From NCBI GenBank assembly GCA_905182155.1, contig CAJJAX010000007.1:1-64000 (forward strand): a DNA stretch of 64,000 nucleotides, written 5' to 3'. The position numbers and the translations under genes are program-made. This DNA comes from an uncultured Pseudomonadales bacterium (GTDB lineage: Bacteria; Pseudomonadota; Gammaproteobacteria; Pseudomonadales; Azotimanducaceae). The first letter of the stretch is position 1, and every line of letters begins with the position of its first letter. The notes below the pieces were generated by a model. The model saw only the letters and a list, made by a program, of their open reading frames with translations, did not search any database and was not told the DNA's origin. Below are positions 51,514-61,300 of the stretch, one piece after another.

Positions 51514-51697
51514 TTTCATTAAGACTCTACTCGGCGGTGAGAGGCCATATTGCGAAAAATAGTGGCGCAACAAATCGATGATCACCCAGTGCTGGGTCTG
51601 CAACGTAACCCCCAGATCAAGTGCAATGACCTCAGCAACCTCAGGGGTCCAGTCAGGGCGGCGAGACTAAAAAACCTTCTCGGTCGCGCTCAGCCAT
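51391..51697 (-). pseudogene. tusE: Sulfur relay protein TusE (DsrC family) with a +1 frameshift at CCC TGA C
   Basis: TusE accepts sulfur from TusBCD and delivers it to MnmA. The ATG at 51697 shares a base with the tusB stop (TAATG) and reads MAERDREGFLVSPP, then TGA. Skipping one base gives DWTPEVAEVIALDLGV and then QTQHWVIIDLLRHYF to the essential C-terminal cysteine in GLPKPSDCD. Full length is about 101 residues. The shift site CCC TGA C (51652-51658) has a CCC proline codon, a stop in the 0 frame and a following C, as at the RF2 programmed site. A one-base insertion error is the simpler alternative. Confidence 0.85.
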
Positions 51698-51960
51698 TAT
51701 CCGGTCCAGCTTACGCAGTGCTGACTCTCAGTGGTAAGGCGAACCCAATCTTGGTAAGAGATCAGCGTGATTGCGCTGGGGGCGCGCAATCCTCTTTGAT
51801 CTAGATCCTCGCTCAGGACTCTTATTCGGTGATCGCGACCGAGGTTTGGCTCGCCTACCAGAAACACGCCGTCTTCGATCAGTAAAATCAGATCGTGATC
51901 ACTGGGCCGATGACCGTGCAGTCGATACGCGTTGAGGCTATTGAAGGTGTGTAAGATCAT
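51697..51960 (-). CDS. tusB: Sulfur relay protein TusB
   Basis: An 87-residue DsrH/TusB family subunit of the TusBCD complex, which receives persulfide sulfur from TusA. It begins MILHTFNSLNAY, and its central ILLIEDGVFLVG contains the conserved acidic-glycine turn. It is coupled to tusC through TAATG and to tusE in the same way. In the raw sequence it lies in frame behind the first part of tusC, which makes a false fused frame up to 52317. The family is small and variable, so the operon position is important evidence. Confidence 0.85.
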   Translation of the reverse strand: MILHTFNSLNAYRLHGHRPSDHDLILLIEDGVFLVGEPNLGRDHRIRVLSEDLDQRGLRAPSAITLISYQDWVRLTTESQHCVSWTG

Positions 51961-52317
51961 TAGAAACTGAGCACGCTGTCTGCGCGCTCGATCAGGGCCG
52001 ATATTTCTGGCTGAGAGAGCAACGCGGGTTGAACAACGAGCGACGCCGTTTGGAGGTGATGATCTTTGTAGGATTGGGCGCAGCAAAAAAATATCCTGAA
52101 TATCGTAATCAGGCAGCGCTAGAAATCCCCTCTGGAAATCTTTTCTTTGGTGCGCTGCGGTCTCGAGCCTCGGTTCGATCAGTTGCAGGCAACCCGCTGC
52201 GACAAAGAGCATGGCGATATTAGAAAACGCCGAGCCTGCTAAGGCGGCATCGAAGGCCTCTTGCGCATAAACACTGCTGCCAGGCGGGTTAGAAAGAATA
52301 AAAAGCAATTGGGTCAT
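51960..52317 (-). pseudogene. tusC: Sulfur relay protein TusC with a frameshift in a T7 tract
   Basis: A DsrF/TusC subunit of the TusBCD complex. The first frame reads LLFILSNPPGSSVYAQEAFDA to YDIQDIF and then meets seven T residues (A7 on the + strand, 52085-52091). With six T it continues CCAQSYKDHHLQTASLVVQ and ends ERADSVLSF at a TAA that overlaps the tusB ATG. Restored length is 118 residues, matching E. coli TusC (119). The YDI segment followed by cysteine is a family feature. Without the correction the frame fuses into tusB. Confidence 0.88.
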
Positions 52318-52319
52318 GG

Positions 52320-52712
52320 TCAGGCGCCAAAGGTCACAACACGATCGCAGACAAGGCTCGCCTCGATCAGTTGGCCGAGTCCCGAGATGTTAAATCCAGG
52401 TGCGAGGTTGCTCGCAGTTTTCTCGAACCGGTGCGCCTCTGAATCATCGAGAATGCCGCGACGTAAACAGGAGGCAACGCACAAGCAGAGGTCCAGTTCG
52501 TGGGTCTGCCCAAGGTCTTGCCAGGCGGCCGTTAGGTGCATTTCGTCTTGGGGTGGCGCTTGCAAGGCGTTCGCCACGAGTACGGCATCATGATAGAAAA
52601 ATACCCGATGAATATGATGGCCATCATTCAGGCAGGCCTGCGCAAACTTTAAAGCACTCCAAAGGCTATTGCTGGTAAAGGGTGAGCCTTGGATGCTGAG
52701 TGCAAATTTCAC
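52320..52712 (-). CDS. tusD: Sulfurtransferase TusD
   Basis: A 130-residue DsrE/TusD subunit that carries the catalytic cysteine of TusBCD. It starts MKFALSIQGSPFTSNSLWSAL and contains VFFYHDAVLVAN and LDLCLCVASCLRRGI, whose cysteine near residue 78 should receive the sulfur from TusA. It is the first gene of the tusDCBE operon, 2 bp before tusC, and lies behind the yccA terminator. The target is mnm5s2U34 synthesis with MnmA (33.4 kb). Confidence 0.92.
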   Translation of the reverse strand: MKFALSIQGSPFTSNSLWSALKFAQACLNDGHHIHRVFFYHDAVLVANALQAPPQDEMHLTAAWQDLGQTHELDLCLCVASCLRRGILDDSEAHRFEKTASNLAPGFNISGLGQLIEASLVCDRVVTFGA

Positions 52713-52749
52713 GAGGATTTCAATCTTTTACGGCGTGTGCCAGGGATCA

Positions 52750-52780
52750 AAAAAGCCCGGACGATTGGCCCGGGCTTTTT
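52750..52780 (-). terminator. Intrinsic terminator downstream of yccA
   Basis: On the minus strand the stem AAAAGCCCGG/CCGGGCTTTT has an 8-11 base loop and is followed by a run of T, a strong intrinsic terminator 25 bp after the yccA stop. The A-rich 5' flank makes it potentially bidirectional. Confidence 0.85.
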
Positions 52781-52804
52781 GAATGGGTGCTCAATAATGT
52801 GGGT

Positions 52805-53494
52805 TTAGTCGTCTGCAAAGCCGAAGAGCGCGAGCAGATGAATAAACAAGTTGTAGATGCTGAGGTACATGCTAGCGGTTGCCAAGACGTAATTGGTTTC
52901 GCCGCCAGAGAGGATCCGATGGGTGTCGTACATAATGAAGCCCGAAAAGATCACGATGGCCATACTGCTGAGTGCGAGATGCAAGCCCGAAATCTGGAAG
53001 CCAAACAGGCTACCCACAAAGCTAAAGAGCAAGCCGCCAATGAGGATCCAGAGCCCGACCGAGAGAAATCCGGCCAAGAAGGAGAAGTCTTTTTTGCTGA
53101 TCAGGGTATAGCCCGATAGCGTCATAAAAATGGCGCCGGTCGTTGCCAAGGCATACACGATGACTAGGCCGCCAGATTGGGACATTTGCATATACGCATT
53201 TAACATCGGTCCAAGTGAGAAGCCGAGCAAGCCCGTAAAGGCAAAGACCCAACCCAAGGCGGCTGGCGTGTTTGCCACTTTATGTAAGCGCCATAAGGTA
53301 AAGAACGCAACGAGCATGCAGACAATACCGGTCATGGGGGGTGGCACAACAGCCATTGAAATCCCGGCGGTGAGTGCACTAAAAATTACCGTCATCGACA
53401 ACAGCATGTAGGTTTGCCGTAACACTTTGTAGCCTGCCTCGCTGCGGCCCCCGGCTTGAGATTGGGTTTGGGTAATGAAGTTTGCGTCCGCCAT
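52805..53494 (-). CDS. yccA: Bax inhibitor-1/YccA family (TMBIM) membrane protein
   Basis: A 229-residue, seven-helix inner-membrane protein. It has GYKVLRQTYMLLSMTV at the N-terminus, helices through residues 30-220, GFIMYDTHRILSGGETNYVLA (in two parts) and the C-terminal SMYLSIYNLFIHLLALFG. The paired aspartates in the last helices match the proposed pH-sensing Ca2+ leak site of the family. E. coli YccA modulates the FtsH protease. Neighbouring tus genes repeat the enterobacterial and pseudomonad order. Confidence 0.92.
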   Translation of the reverse strand: MADANFITQTQSQAGGRSEAGYKVLRQTYMLLSMTVIFSALTAGISMAVVPPPMTGIVCMLVAFFTLWRLHKVANTPAALGWVFAFTGLLGFSLGPMLNAYMQMSQSGGLVIVYALATTGAIFMTLSGYTLISKKDFSFLAGFLSVGLWILIGGLLFSFVGSLFGFQISGLHLALSSMAIVIFSGFIMYDTHRILSGGETNYVLATASMYLSIYNLFIHLLALFGFADD

Positions 53495-53972
53495 GGTGTC
53501 TCCTTTGAACTGGTCTGATCTGAATCAGGGTCGTTTACAAAAACCCTGTGATTAGATTGTAAGGCCTTTTAGCACTAATTCAAGGCACAAGCGTTCAAGC
53601 CAGACGTGGCCCGTCGATTGGTCCGCCTGAATGATGGGTGTGATTGAAGCAAAAACCGAAGCCGAGGGCGCGCAATGCGTCTCTTGGCGGATTGGCCGCG
53701 GGGCGGTGGTTGTGGCAACAGCCCGTGGCCGGCATTTTAAAAGGGTAATCGCTTTTAACGCAGCAGGCCTTGGCTGCCTGCCGACGCCGTTACGCGAGTG
53801 GCAGTCTGACCCTGCAAAAGGTAACGGGTCGTTGGGCCGGGTGGTGTGCTCAGGCCGGCAGCTTGCCAAACGTGACGGGCTAGCAAGGTCTTCTTGCCGA
53901 TGATCAAAACGGATAAGCGTTCAACCGGCTATTGGGTGCGGGTCGAGCTAGACGCTCGCGTTGGCCGAGACG
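53495..53972. other. Intergenic region between yccA and the secreted protein gene
   Basis: No gene is recognised in 478 bases. A 90-codon + frame (53631-53903) has reasonable codon use and some protein-like patches (GRGAVVVATARGRHF) but no ribosome binding site and no known relative. A minus-strand frame over the same bases is no better. The yccA promoter should lie in its first 80 bases. Confidence 0.5.
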
Positions 53973-54395
53973 TTATCTTGATTGAGCCTGCTCTGCCATC
54001 ACGACTTTTAGGCCCTCAAGGTATTGTGCCCAGTGCGTCTCTTGCGGGTCTGCGAGGCTTGCTTTCATCCGCTTATCGAACTTGCTGTATTGCCGGTTGG
54101 TTGCGCGTCGGATGCGTTTTGGGATGTCAGCCCCGCCTCGGCGAATCTCGCGCTGAACAATCCCCTGTAGGCCACTCAAACAGTCTGTTAGCGCTTCTCG
54201 GAATTCTGTTTTCTGGGCTGAATCCAGATCCATCGCGACAAGATGAACCTGGAGTTCTGGCTTAAACCAAGGCGGTAAATCATTCGTCGTCATGGCGGAT
54301 TCTGCCTGGGCCAGACTCGCCGTAAGAGTGAGGCCGAGTGCTAAGAGGGTATTGATTAACGTTCGGCTAATCGATTGGTTGGTTGGCTTGATCAT
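53973..54395 (-). CDS. Secreted helical protein of unknown function
   Basis: A 140-residue precursor. ATG 54395 gives a clear Sec signal peptide (INTLLALGLTLTASLAQAE, cleavage after AQA). The mature part of about 105 residues is charged and helical: LPPWFKPELQVHLVAMDLD, EALTDCLSGLQGIVQREIRRGG, NRQYSKFDKRMKASLAD. It has a single cysteine. I do not recognise a family. It vaguely resembles small periplasmic helical stress proteins such as Spy/CpxP but lacks the LTxxQ repeats. Monocistronic. Confidence 0.65.
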   Translation of the reverse strand: MIKPTNQSISRTLINTLLALGLTLTASLAQAESAMTTNDLPPWFKPELQVHLVAMDLDSAQKTEFREALTDCLSGLQGIVQREIRRGGADIPKRIRRATNRQYSKFDKRMKASLADPQETHWAQYLEGLKVVMAEQAQSR

Positions 54396-54594
54396 GATGT
54401 GTCTCCTCGGTTGTCGAAAAACGCAGACCTTATTTAAGCCCACTTGTTCTAACATCACGTGGCGGGTTTTGGGTGCGTTTTGAGTCGGCGTTAATTCTAG
54501 AGAAAATCCTAAGCGTTTTTCCGGCCTGGGTCAAAGATTGAGGATCCGGTAGGTTGAAGCAAACCGCGCGCGAGGCGCAGGTCTAAAAGCAGGT

Positions 54595-55833
54595 TTAAAA
54601 CAAGGTGATCAAGGCAACAATGGCGCCGCTCATCAAGGTCACCAGTGTGCCGCTTAAAATGGACAAGGGGGCAATGCTTAAAAATTCCGCTCGGCGCTCG
54701 GGCACCAAAACGGTGAGTCCGCCTAACAAAATACCGAGGCTGCCGATATTGGCGAACCCGCACAGCACGTAAGTTAGGATCAACCTTGTATTCACCGACA
54801 GTGCGTCCGCCTGTCCTGCCATCTGGATGTAAGCAATCAGTTCATTCAGGATAATTTTCGTACCCATGATGCTGCCTGCCAGTTGGGCCTCGGCCCATGG
54901 AATACCGATGAGCCAGGCGACGGGGGCGAACAAAAGCCCGGTGAGGTACTCGAGTGACAAGGTTGTGCCATCGACCGAAAATTGACCCACAATGCCGTTG
55001 GCCAGGGCGACAAGGCTGCTGAGGACCAGCAGCATTGCGCCAATGTGCATGGCAAGGGTTAGGCCATCAGAGGTGCCTCGCGTAATTGCATCCATGAAGG
55101 AGGCGTATTGCAGCGCCAATTTGGGTTTTACCGCTACTGCGTCTTGCGCTGCTTCCGGCATGAGCAGTCGGGAAAGATAAATCGCCCCGATAATATTGAT
55201 AATCGAGGCCGTAAATAGGTGCCCGACTGGGTTGGGTAAAACGTCACGCAAAACTGAGGCATACAACACCATCATGGTACCGGCAATGGTCGACATGCCG
55301 CAGGTCATTACGGCAAAAAAATCGCTGCGGGACATGTCTTTGAGATAGGCGCGAATGACCAGCGGCGCTTCAACCATCCCTAAAAATAAGCTGGCGGCCG
55401 CGGCGGTGCCCAATACGCCAGACACATTGAGTCCGCGCTTTAGCAGCGAGCCTAAAACTCTGACCAACATGGGCAGGACGCCCCAGTACCAAAAGATGGC
55501 GACCAGCACGCTGAATACCAGAATTTGAGGCAGTACCCGGAACGAGAAAATATAAAGCGAGGCGCCTGACTTTAAATCAAATGGGGCGTCCGCACCGCCT
55601 AAGAAGCCAAACATAAAGCTGGTTCCGACCAAGGTCGCCTGCTCGATGGCGGTCACAATCACGTTAAAGACCATCAGTGACTCGGCGATCCACGCCACCT
55701 TCAGGAACAAGGTGGCCAAGGCAAATTGCAGGACAAGGCCGATGGCAATAAATCGCCATTGAATCAAGGACCGATCTTTACAGAGCAAAAAGCCGACGCC
55801 GAGGATCGTTATAATTCCAATAACTGCTTGCAT
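54595..55833 (-). CDS. nupC: Concentrative nucleoside transporter NupC-type (CNT family)
   Basis: A 412-residue Na+ or H+ coupled nucleoside importer. The motifs of the transport core are present: GFLGGADAPFDL, LYIFSFRVLPQIL, SLFLGMVEAPLVIRAYL, MTCGMSTIAGTMM, GTKIILNELIAYIQM and YVLCGFANIGSLGILLGGL. The gene starts with AAGGA before ATG 55833 and follows the LD-carboxypeptidase by 72 bp of very AT-rich DNA. It fits with the 5'-nucleotidase at 17.7 kb as nucleoside scavenging, though they are far apart. Confidence 0.93.
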   Translation of the reverse strand: MQAVIGIITILGVGFLLCKDRSLIQWRFIAIGLVLQFALATLFLKVAWIAESLMVFNVIVTAIEQATLVGTSFMFGFLGGADAPFDLKSGASLYIFSFRVLPQILVFSVLVAIFWYWGVLPMLVRVLGSLLKRGLNVSGVLGTAAAASLFLGMVEAPLVIRAYLKDMSRSDFFAVMTCGMSTIAGTMMVLYASVLRDVLPNPVGHLFTASIINIIGAIYLSRLLMPEAAQDAVAVKPKLALQYASFMDAITRGTSDGLTLAMHIGAMLLVLSSLVALANGIVGQFSVDGTTLSLEYLTGLLFAPVAWLIGIPWAEAQLAGSIMGTKIILNELIAYIQMAGQADALSVNTRLILTYVLCGFANIGSLGILLGGLTVLVPERRAEFLSIAPLSILSGTLVTLMSGAIVALITLF

Positions 55834-55837
55834 AAAA

Positions 55838-55880
55838 TCCTTATAAAATATTGATATTATTAAAATTTAAATATCGCTGC
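55838..55880 (-). promoter_or_regulatory. AT-rich promoter region of nupC
   Basis: A 43-bp stretch of nearly pure A and T upstream of nupC includes AATATCAATATT, an imperfect palindrome, and several TATAAT-like hexamers on the minus strand. It is the most AT-rich block in this part of the window. A single -35/-10 pair cannot be chosen. Confidence 0.4.
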
Positions 55881-55905
55881 ACAATTCAACGCCTTTTCAT
55901 TGGGC

Positions 55906-57018
55906 CTAAACCAGGTAGGGGCCAACCACGGTTAACTGCTGCCGATCTGCGTCGAGGGTCGCCATTGCGCCGACCGGAAGGGTGGCTTGATCTTCTATGT
56001 GCCCAATCATGAGGCCTTGTAGCACAGGAATGCTGAGTGGCGCAACGCGGTCATTGAGGATCGTGTCGATTGATAGACTGGGCCCTGAGGCTTGGGCATT
56101 TGTAAATTTACCAATCACGAGACCCGCGATCTGGTCAAAAACACCCGCAAGCCAGAGCGCGGTCAACATTCGGTCGATCCGGTAGGGCGCCTCGTCCACA
56201 TCTTCTAAAAATAAAATGGCACCCCGGAAGTCTGGTGCATAAGGCGTGCCCAGAAGGTGCGTGATGAGGGATAAGTTGCCGCCGATCAGTCGACCGGTTG
56301 CTTGACCCGGTTTTAGGGTTTTGAGTCGATTGATCCGTTCGGCGCGTCCGGGCGCGCGCAGGAAGGGTGGGGGCGCGCCGATGATCGGTGCTTTTGGCAC
56401 AGTTTGTAACAGGCGCCGGAAGGCTTTTACGGTATAAGGACTGAATTGTTGGGTCGCGATCGGGCCATGGAAGGTAATCAGTCCGGTTTGTCCATTAATC
56501 GCGAGGTGCAGGGCGGTGATATCGCTGTAGCCCAGCAATATTTTTGGATTGCGAGCGATGGCGTCGTAGTCGATCAGCGGCAAGAGCTTTGAGGCGCCAA
56601 AACCGCCGCGGGCACAAAAAATTGCGTCCACTGCGGGGTCTTCGAACATGGTGTTGAGATCGTTGGCGCGAGCGGCGTCCAGGCCCGCTAAATAACCACG
56701 GCGGTCGAATAAATGCGCGCCGGGTTTGACCTTGAAACCCAAGGACCGAACAATATCCATGGCAAATTCGAGATCATGATCTTCAAAGGCATTACTGGCC
56801 GGCGCAATGAGACCAATGGTCATGCCCGATTGCAGTCTGCGCGCAAGTCGCGGCATCGATGGTTGGCGTTGCTGACTTTGCCCGTCAAGACAGTCCTGTT
56901 TGGCGCGGTGGCCTGCCCCAGCGGGCCTCTCGCCGAGACCGAATGCCTGAGGCGCGAAAGCCGCAGTTCCCAATCCTGCCGCCGTGATGGTTCGGTGCAG
57001 GAAATCACGTCGGTTCAT
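55906..57018 (-). CDS. ldcA: LD-carboxypeptidase (S66 family) with a twin-arginine signal
   Basis: A 370-residue murein tetrapeptide carboxypeptidase homologue that removes the terminal D-Ala during wall recycling. Family blocks: IGLIAPASNAFE, FCARGGFGASKLLPLIDYD (in part), LLGYSDITALHLA with the nucleophile serine in the GYSD turn, LFLEDVDEAPYRIDRML with the catalytic glutamate, and GHIEDQATLPVG with the histidine. Unlike cytosolic E. coli LdcA, it starts MNRRDFLHRTITAAGLG, a Tat signal, so it is predicted periplasmic. Confidence 0.88.
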   Translation of the reverse strand: MNRRDFLHRTITAAGLGTAAFAPQAFGLGERPAGAGHRAKQDCLDGQSQQRQPSMPRLARRLQSGMTIGLIAPASNAFEDHDLEFAMDIVRSLGFKVKPGAHLFDRRGYLAGLDAARANDLNTMFEDPAVDAIFCARGGFGASKLLPLIDYDAIARNPKILLGYSDITALHLAINGQTGLITFHGPIATQQFSPYTVKAFRRLLQTVPKAPIIGAPPPFLRAPGRAERINRLKTLKPGQATGRLIGGNLSLITHLLGTPYAPDFRGAILFLEDVDEAPYRIDRMLTALWLAGVFDQIAGLVIGKFTNAQASGPSLSIDTILNDRVAPLSIPVLQGLMIGHIEDQATLPVGAMATLDADRQQLTVVGPYLV

Positions 57019-57171
57019 GCATTGTCTCCTTGACGGATTCTTTTTGACCCGTCGGTGCTTAGACTATACCTAAACGTCAAAGTTTGCCGGGCGATTATCA
57101 GCGGCTTGAACCGGTCGTCGTGAATTTTAGTCGGTTCGTCTTGACGGTGACGATTTCTAAAGGTTTGTCCG

Positions 57172-57177
57172 TATAAT
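57172..57177 (+). promoter_or_regulatory. -10 element for the MFP-RND-RND operon
   Basis: A perfect TATAAT ends 6 bases before ATG 57184. Transcription from it would begin at about that ATG, so translation from 57184 would be leaderless; use of ATG 57205 would leave a short 21-base leader. A -35 match at normal spacing is not evident (TTGACG lies 25 bp upstream, too far). Confidence 0.45.
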
Positions 57178-57183
57178 CGGTCG

Positions 57184-58311
57184 ATGCCTTTTGATAAAAG
57201 TCCTATGCGAAACCTGTTTTCTCTAGCGATAGTGTTATTGATCCTGTCTGGGTGTAGCGGTGAGGCGGACACCGACGCATCAACCGGATCAAATGCCGAG
57301 GTGGGTGGCGAGCGTAAGAGTCCTGCCGAAAAGACACGTGACCGCGATGCGGTTAAAACTTCGTTCAAGAGCCGACCTGTACCGGTTAGTATTGACGACG
57401 TGGTTCTCGGTGCGATTGATGCGACCTACGCCACGACCGCGACCTTGTCTGCCGTTGAAGAGGCGCTGGTGGTTGCTCGAACCCAAGGCATTGTCGAAAC
57501 GATATTTGTTGAGGAGGGGATGGTTGTCGAAAAAGGGACGCCCCTGGCCCAATTAGACACCCGGCGATTGGCGCTGGATATGGCGCGGACTGAAACGAAC
57601 CTCGAAAGTCTAAAGCGCGCTTTAAACCGCGCGGATCAATTGTATGCGAGCAAGATGATCAGTCCCGATGCCTTCGATCAGGCCCGGTTTAATTACGAGC
57701 GTGAAGCCGCGGTTTTGGCGCTGCTTGCCCATGACCTGAGTGAGGCCACCATTCGCGCCCCGATTAACGGTGTGATTACGGTGCGCCACATCAAACTCGG
57801 CAACACGCTGCAGCCCAATTCCCAAGCCTTTGAAATGAAACGGTCGGATGTCATAGAAGCCATCTTGAATGTGCCAGAGCAAGAGCTTTTGAAGCTGAAG
57901 CCGGGTCAACCCGCATCCATTCGGGTGGATGCGTTAAGGGGCTTGGTGGTGGATGGCCAGGTGCTGCGAATCGCGCCAGAGGTGAATGCCGCCACTGGGA
58001 CCTTCCGGGTGACGGTGACCATGCTGAACCCCGATGGTCAGTTGAAGCCTGGCATGTTTGCTCGGGTGGATATTTTGTACGATCGGTACAGTGATGCGCT
58101 TTTGGTGTCGCGTGAGGCGGTCATCACCCAGCGCAACGAAAAGTCTGTGTTTGTCTTGTCAGGTGAAACGGTTAAGCGTCAATTGATAGAAACCGGTTAT
58201 ACCCAAGGGGATCGAGTCGAAGTCAAAGCAGGACTGAGCCTAGGCGATCAGGTGGTGGTTCGCGGGCAGAGCACGCTCAAAGATGGTGGTTTGGTTCGTG
58301 TGGTTCAGTAG
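57184..58311 (+). CDS. RND efflux periplasmic adaptor (membrane fusion) lipoprotein
   Basis: A 375-residue adaptor that links an RND pump to an outer-membrane channel. MRNLFSLAIVLLILSGC (from ATG 57205, or eight residues earlier from 57184) is a lipoprotein signal with lipobox LSGC. Two lipoyl halves (ARTQGIVETIFVEEGMVVEKG; ATIRAPINGVITVRHIKLGN, in parts) flank a short helical hairpin (METNLESLKRALNRADQLY region). A beta-barrel and a proximal domain follow (VVRGQSTLKDGGLVRVV). The operon continues with two RND permeases. Confidence 0.9.
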   Translation: MPFDKSPMRNLFSLAIVLLILSGCSGEADTDASTGSNAEVGGERKSPAEKTRDRDAVKTSFKSRPVPVSIDDVVLGAIDATYATTATLSAVEEALVVARTQGIVETIFVEEGMVVEKGTPLAQLDTRRLALDMARTETNLESLKRALNRADQLYASKMISPDAFDQARFNYEREAAVLALLAHDLSEATIRAPINGVITVRHIKLGNTLQPNSQAFEMKRSDVIEAILNVPEQELLKLKPGQPASIRVDALRGLVVDGQVLRIAPEVNAATGTFRVTVTMLNPDGQLKPGMFARVDILYDRYSDALLVSREAVITQRNEKSVFVLSGETVKRQLIETGYTQGDRVEVKAGLSLGDQVVVRGQSTLKDGGLVRVVQ

Positions 58312-58320
58312 GGCGCGGCG

Positions 58321-61300
58321 ATGAGTCTGGCGGCCCGCTCCATCGCAAGACCTGTTACGGTTTGCATGGTGACCATCGCGGCGATGCTGTTTGGCAGTAT
58401 TTCTCTGGATCGACTGGGTCTGACCTTGTTGCCAGAGTTGACCTATCCCACCTTGACCATTCGAACCGAGTTCGATGGCGCCGCACCGGCTGAAGTTGAA
58501 GAACAAGTCACCCGCCGAATCGAGCAACGGGTGGGTGTGGTGAATGGCGTCCGGAAAATGCACTCCATTTCAGCCGCGGGTCAAAGCGACGTCATTTTAG
58601 AGTTTCGGTGGGGCGCTGATATGGAGATGGCGTCCATTGAAGTGCGTGAAAAATTAGACCTGGTTCGGCTGCCGATTGAACTGGATAAGCCAGCCCTGTT
58701 GCGACTTAACCCGAACTTGGACCCGATTTATCGGTTCTCCCTGACGCTAGATTCTGCAGACGCCGCCTCGGTCGAGGCGCTGCAGTCACTGAGACGGTAT
58801 GCCGATGAGTTTCTGAAGCGAAAACTCGATGCGGTGTCTGGTGTCGCAGCGACCATCGTCGCGGGTGGCTTTGAGGACGAAGTTGCGGTTTTTGTCGATC
58901 AGGCAAAGCTCGCGCAATTGGATCTCACGGTCGCGGATTTAGGTCAAAGGTTGCAGGAGACGAATGTCAACCTGTCGGGCGGCACCCTTGAAGATGGCGC
59001 CCAGGAATACCTCGTTCGAACCCTGAACCAGTTCACTACGATTGACGATATTCGTTCCACCATCATATTTCAGCGCGGGGGCCAGATCATTCGGCTAGCG
59101 GATGTGGCTGAAGTTAAAGAAGGCCAAAAGGATCGGGACGCCATCATGCGAGTCAATGGACTGCAAGCCATTGAGGTGTCTCTTTATAAAGAGGGTGATG
59201 GGAATACCGTGGAGGTTGCGGCCAATATCCGTGCAGAAATTGAACGCTTAACGAAAAACTTGGGTGAGGGGATGGTGCTGACCCCGATCTATGATCAATC
59301 CGAATTCATCGAGTCGGCGATCTCAGAGGTCAAACTGGCAGCATTTCAAGGGGCCGGCCTTGCGGTACTGGTTTTGTTCTTGTTTCTCAAACAAATCCGA
59401 GTGACCCTGATTATCGCCGTCACGGTGCCGGCATCCGTCATGATGACTTTCGCGATGATGCGACTGTTTGATATCAGCCTGAACGTTATGAGCCTAGGCG
59501 GGATCGCGCTGGCGGTTGGCATGCTGATGGATAATGCCATTGTGGTGCTTGAAAATATTGCGCGGCGGCGGGAACAGGGTGAGTCTCAACGACAAGCTTC
59601 CCAGACCGGCGGCGCTGAAGTTTCGGGCGCGGTGCTGGCCTCGACCCTCACGACCATCGCGGTCTTTCTGCCGCTGGCTTTTGTTGAAGGGATTGCCGGT
59701 CAGTTATTTAAGGACCAGGCCTTGACCGTCACCTTCGCGTTAATGACCTCTTTGCTGCTGGCGTTGACCTTGATCCCGATGCTGTCAGCATTGGGCAGTC
59801 AAGCGGAGTCAGAGGCGCGGCCAACGGCGGCAACGAATGAGGACGCTTTGAAGCAAACGCGGATCGATCAGCGGATTACTGACGGATTACTCCGGGTTAT
59901 TTATGCGGCCCTGGGTTTGGCGGCAACAGTCCTGCGATTGCTCATTCGGCCCGTAATGCTGGGCTTTGATCTGCTGTATGCTGCGCTGGCCCGAGGCTAC
60001 GCTCGTTTGCTCGAGCGCGCGCTGCAATCGCCAGGAACGACCATCTTGATCAGTTTAGCCCTGCTCGGGAGCAGTGGGCTGCTGCTGAATCGGCTGGCCC
60101 TTGAATTGATACCGAATATTTCACAGGGCGAATTCGAGGTCAGTCTAGAATTACCACCGGGTACCCGAATTGAAAATACTGATCGGTTGATCGAAAAGGT
60201 TCAGAAAGGCCTGCAGCGCGAGGCCATGGTTGAGCGAACCTATTCGGTTGCTGGCACTGGTGGGCGGATGGATGCGTCCGCCGTCAGCGGTGGTGAGAAT
60301 CTTGGCAGTATCACGGTGGTGTTAGCGGCCGATGACACCGGTACAGCCGAAGCACGAACCATGCAGCAAGTGCGCCGCGTACTCAACGATGAACCGGCGC
60401 TGAAATACAGTTTGGAGCGCCCGCAATTTTTTACCTTCTCGACGCCGTTGGAAATCGAGGTGACCGGTACGGACCTTGATGGGATTCGTTCAGTTGCCGA
60501 GTCGCTGGTGTCTTTGATGGCGAGTTCGGGCGACTTCTCGGATATTGAATCAACGATTTTATCAGGCTACCCAGAACTGCAGATCGAATTTGACCAAGAT
60601 CGGATCGCGGCGCTTGGTTTGACGGTGCCGCAAGTTGCCGGCCGCGTGGTCGATAAGGTCAAGGGCAATGTGCCGACGGAATTTACCTTTCAGGATAAGA
60701 AGATCGACATTCGGTTGCGGGTTGATGAAGGCTCGAGGAATTCCAAATCAGACCTTGAGAACTTGATTGTGAACCCAGAGTCGAGCGAGCAGGTTCGGCT
60801 AAAAACCGTGGCAACAATTTTTGAAGCGGTGGGCCCTGCTGATATTCAGCGGTTAGGCCAGCAACGGGTCGGCATCGTCCGCGCCAATCCCTTGGGCGAC
60901 GATTTAGCGGAAGGCGCGGCAAAGGTCGAGCAATTACTGAATCAGATCCCGCATCCATTGGGGATTAAAAGCAATGTGGGGGGGCAGAGCGAAGAGATGG
61001 CCTCATCGTTTAATTCATTGGCGTTTGCGTTATTGCTGGCCTTGATCCTGGTGTACTTGGTCATGGCCTCCTTGTTCGAGTCTTTACTGCATCCGTTTGT
61101 CATTATGTTCACGATTCCTTTGGCAGGCATTGGTGCGGTGCTCGCACTGGTTTTGACCAATACGCCGGTTTCGGTGGTGGTTTTTATTGGCGGGATTCTA
61201 CTGGTGGGGATTGTTGTGAACAATGCTATTGTTTTGGTAGATCGGGTGAATCAGTTGCGTCGGCAATCAGGCTACACCAAGCTTGATGCGCTGGTGTCTG

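Noticed and set aside
51697-52317. A single TusC-TusB fusion protein
   Set aside because: The frame shifts out of TusC at a T7 tract. With six T the normal TusC end is read and stops at TAATG, where TusB begins, so two separate proteins are expected.
53631-53903. A 90-codon + frame between yccA and the secreted protein gene
   Set aside because: No ribosome binding site, no recognised similarity, and overlapping open frames on the other strand.
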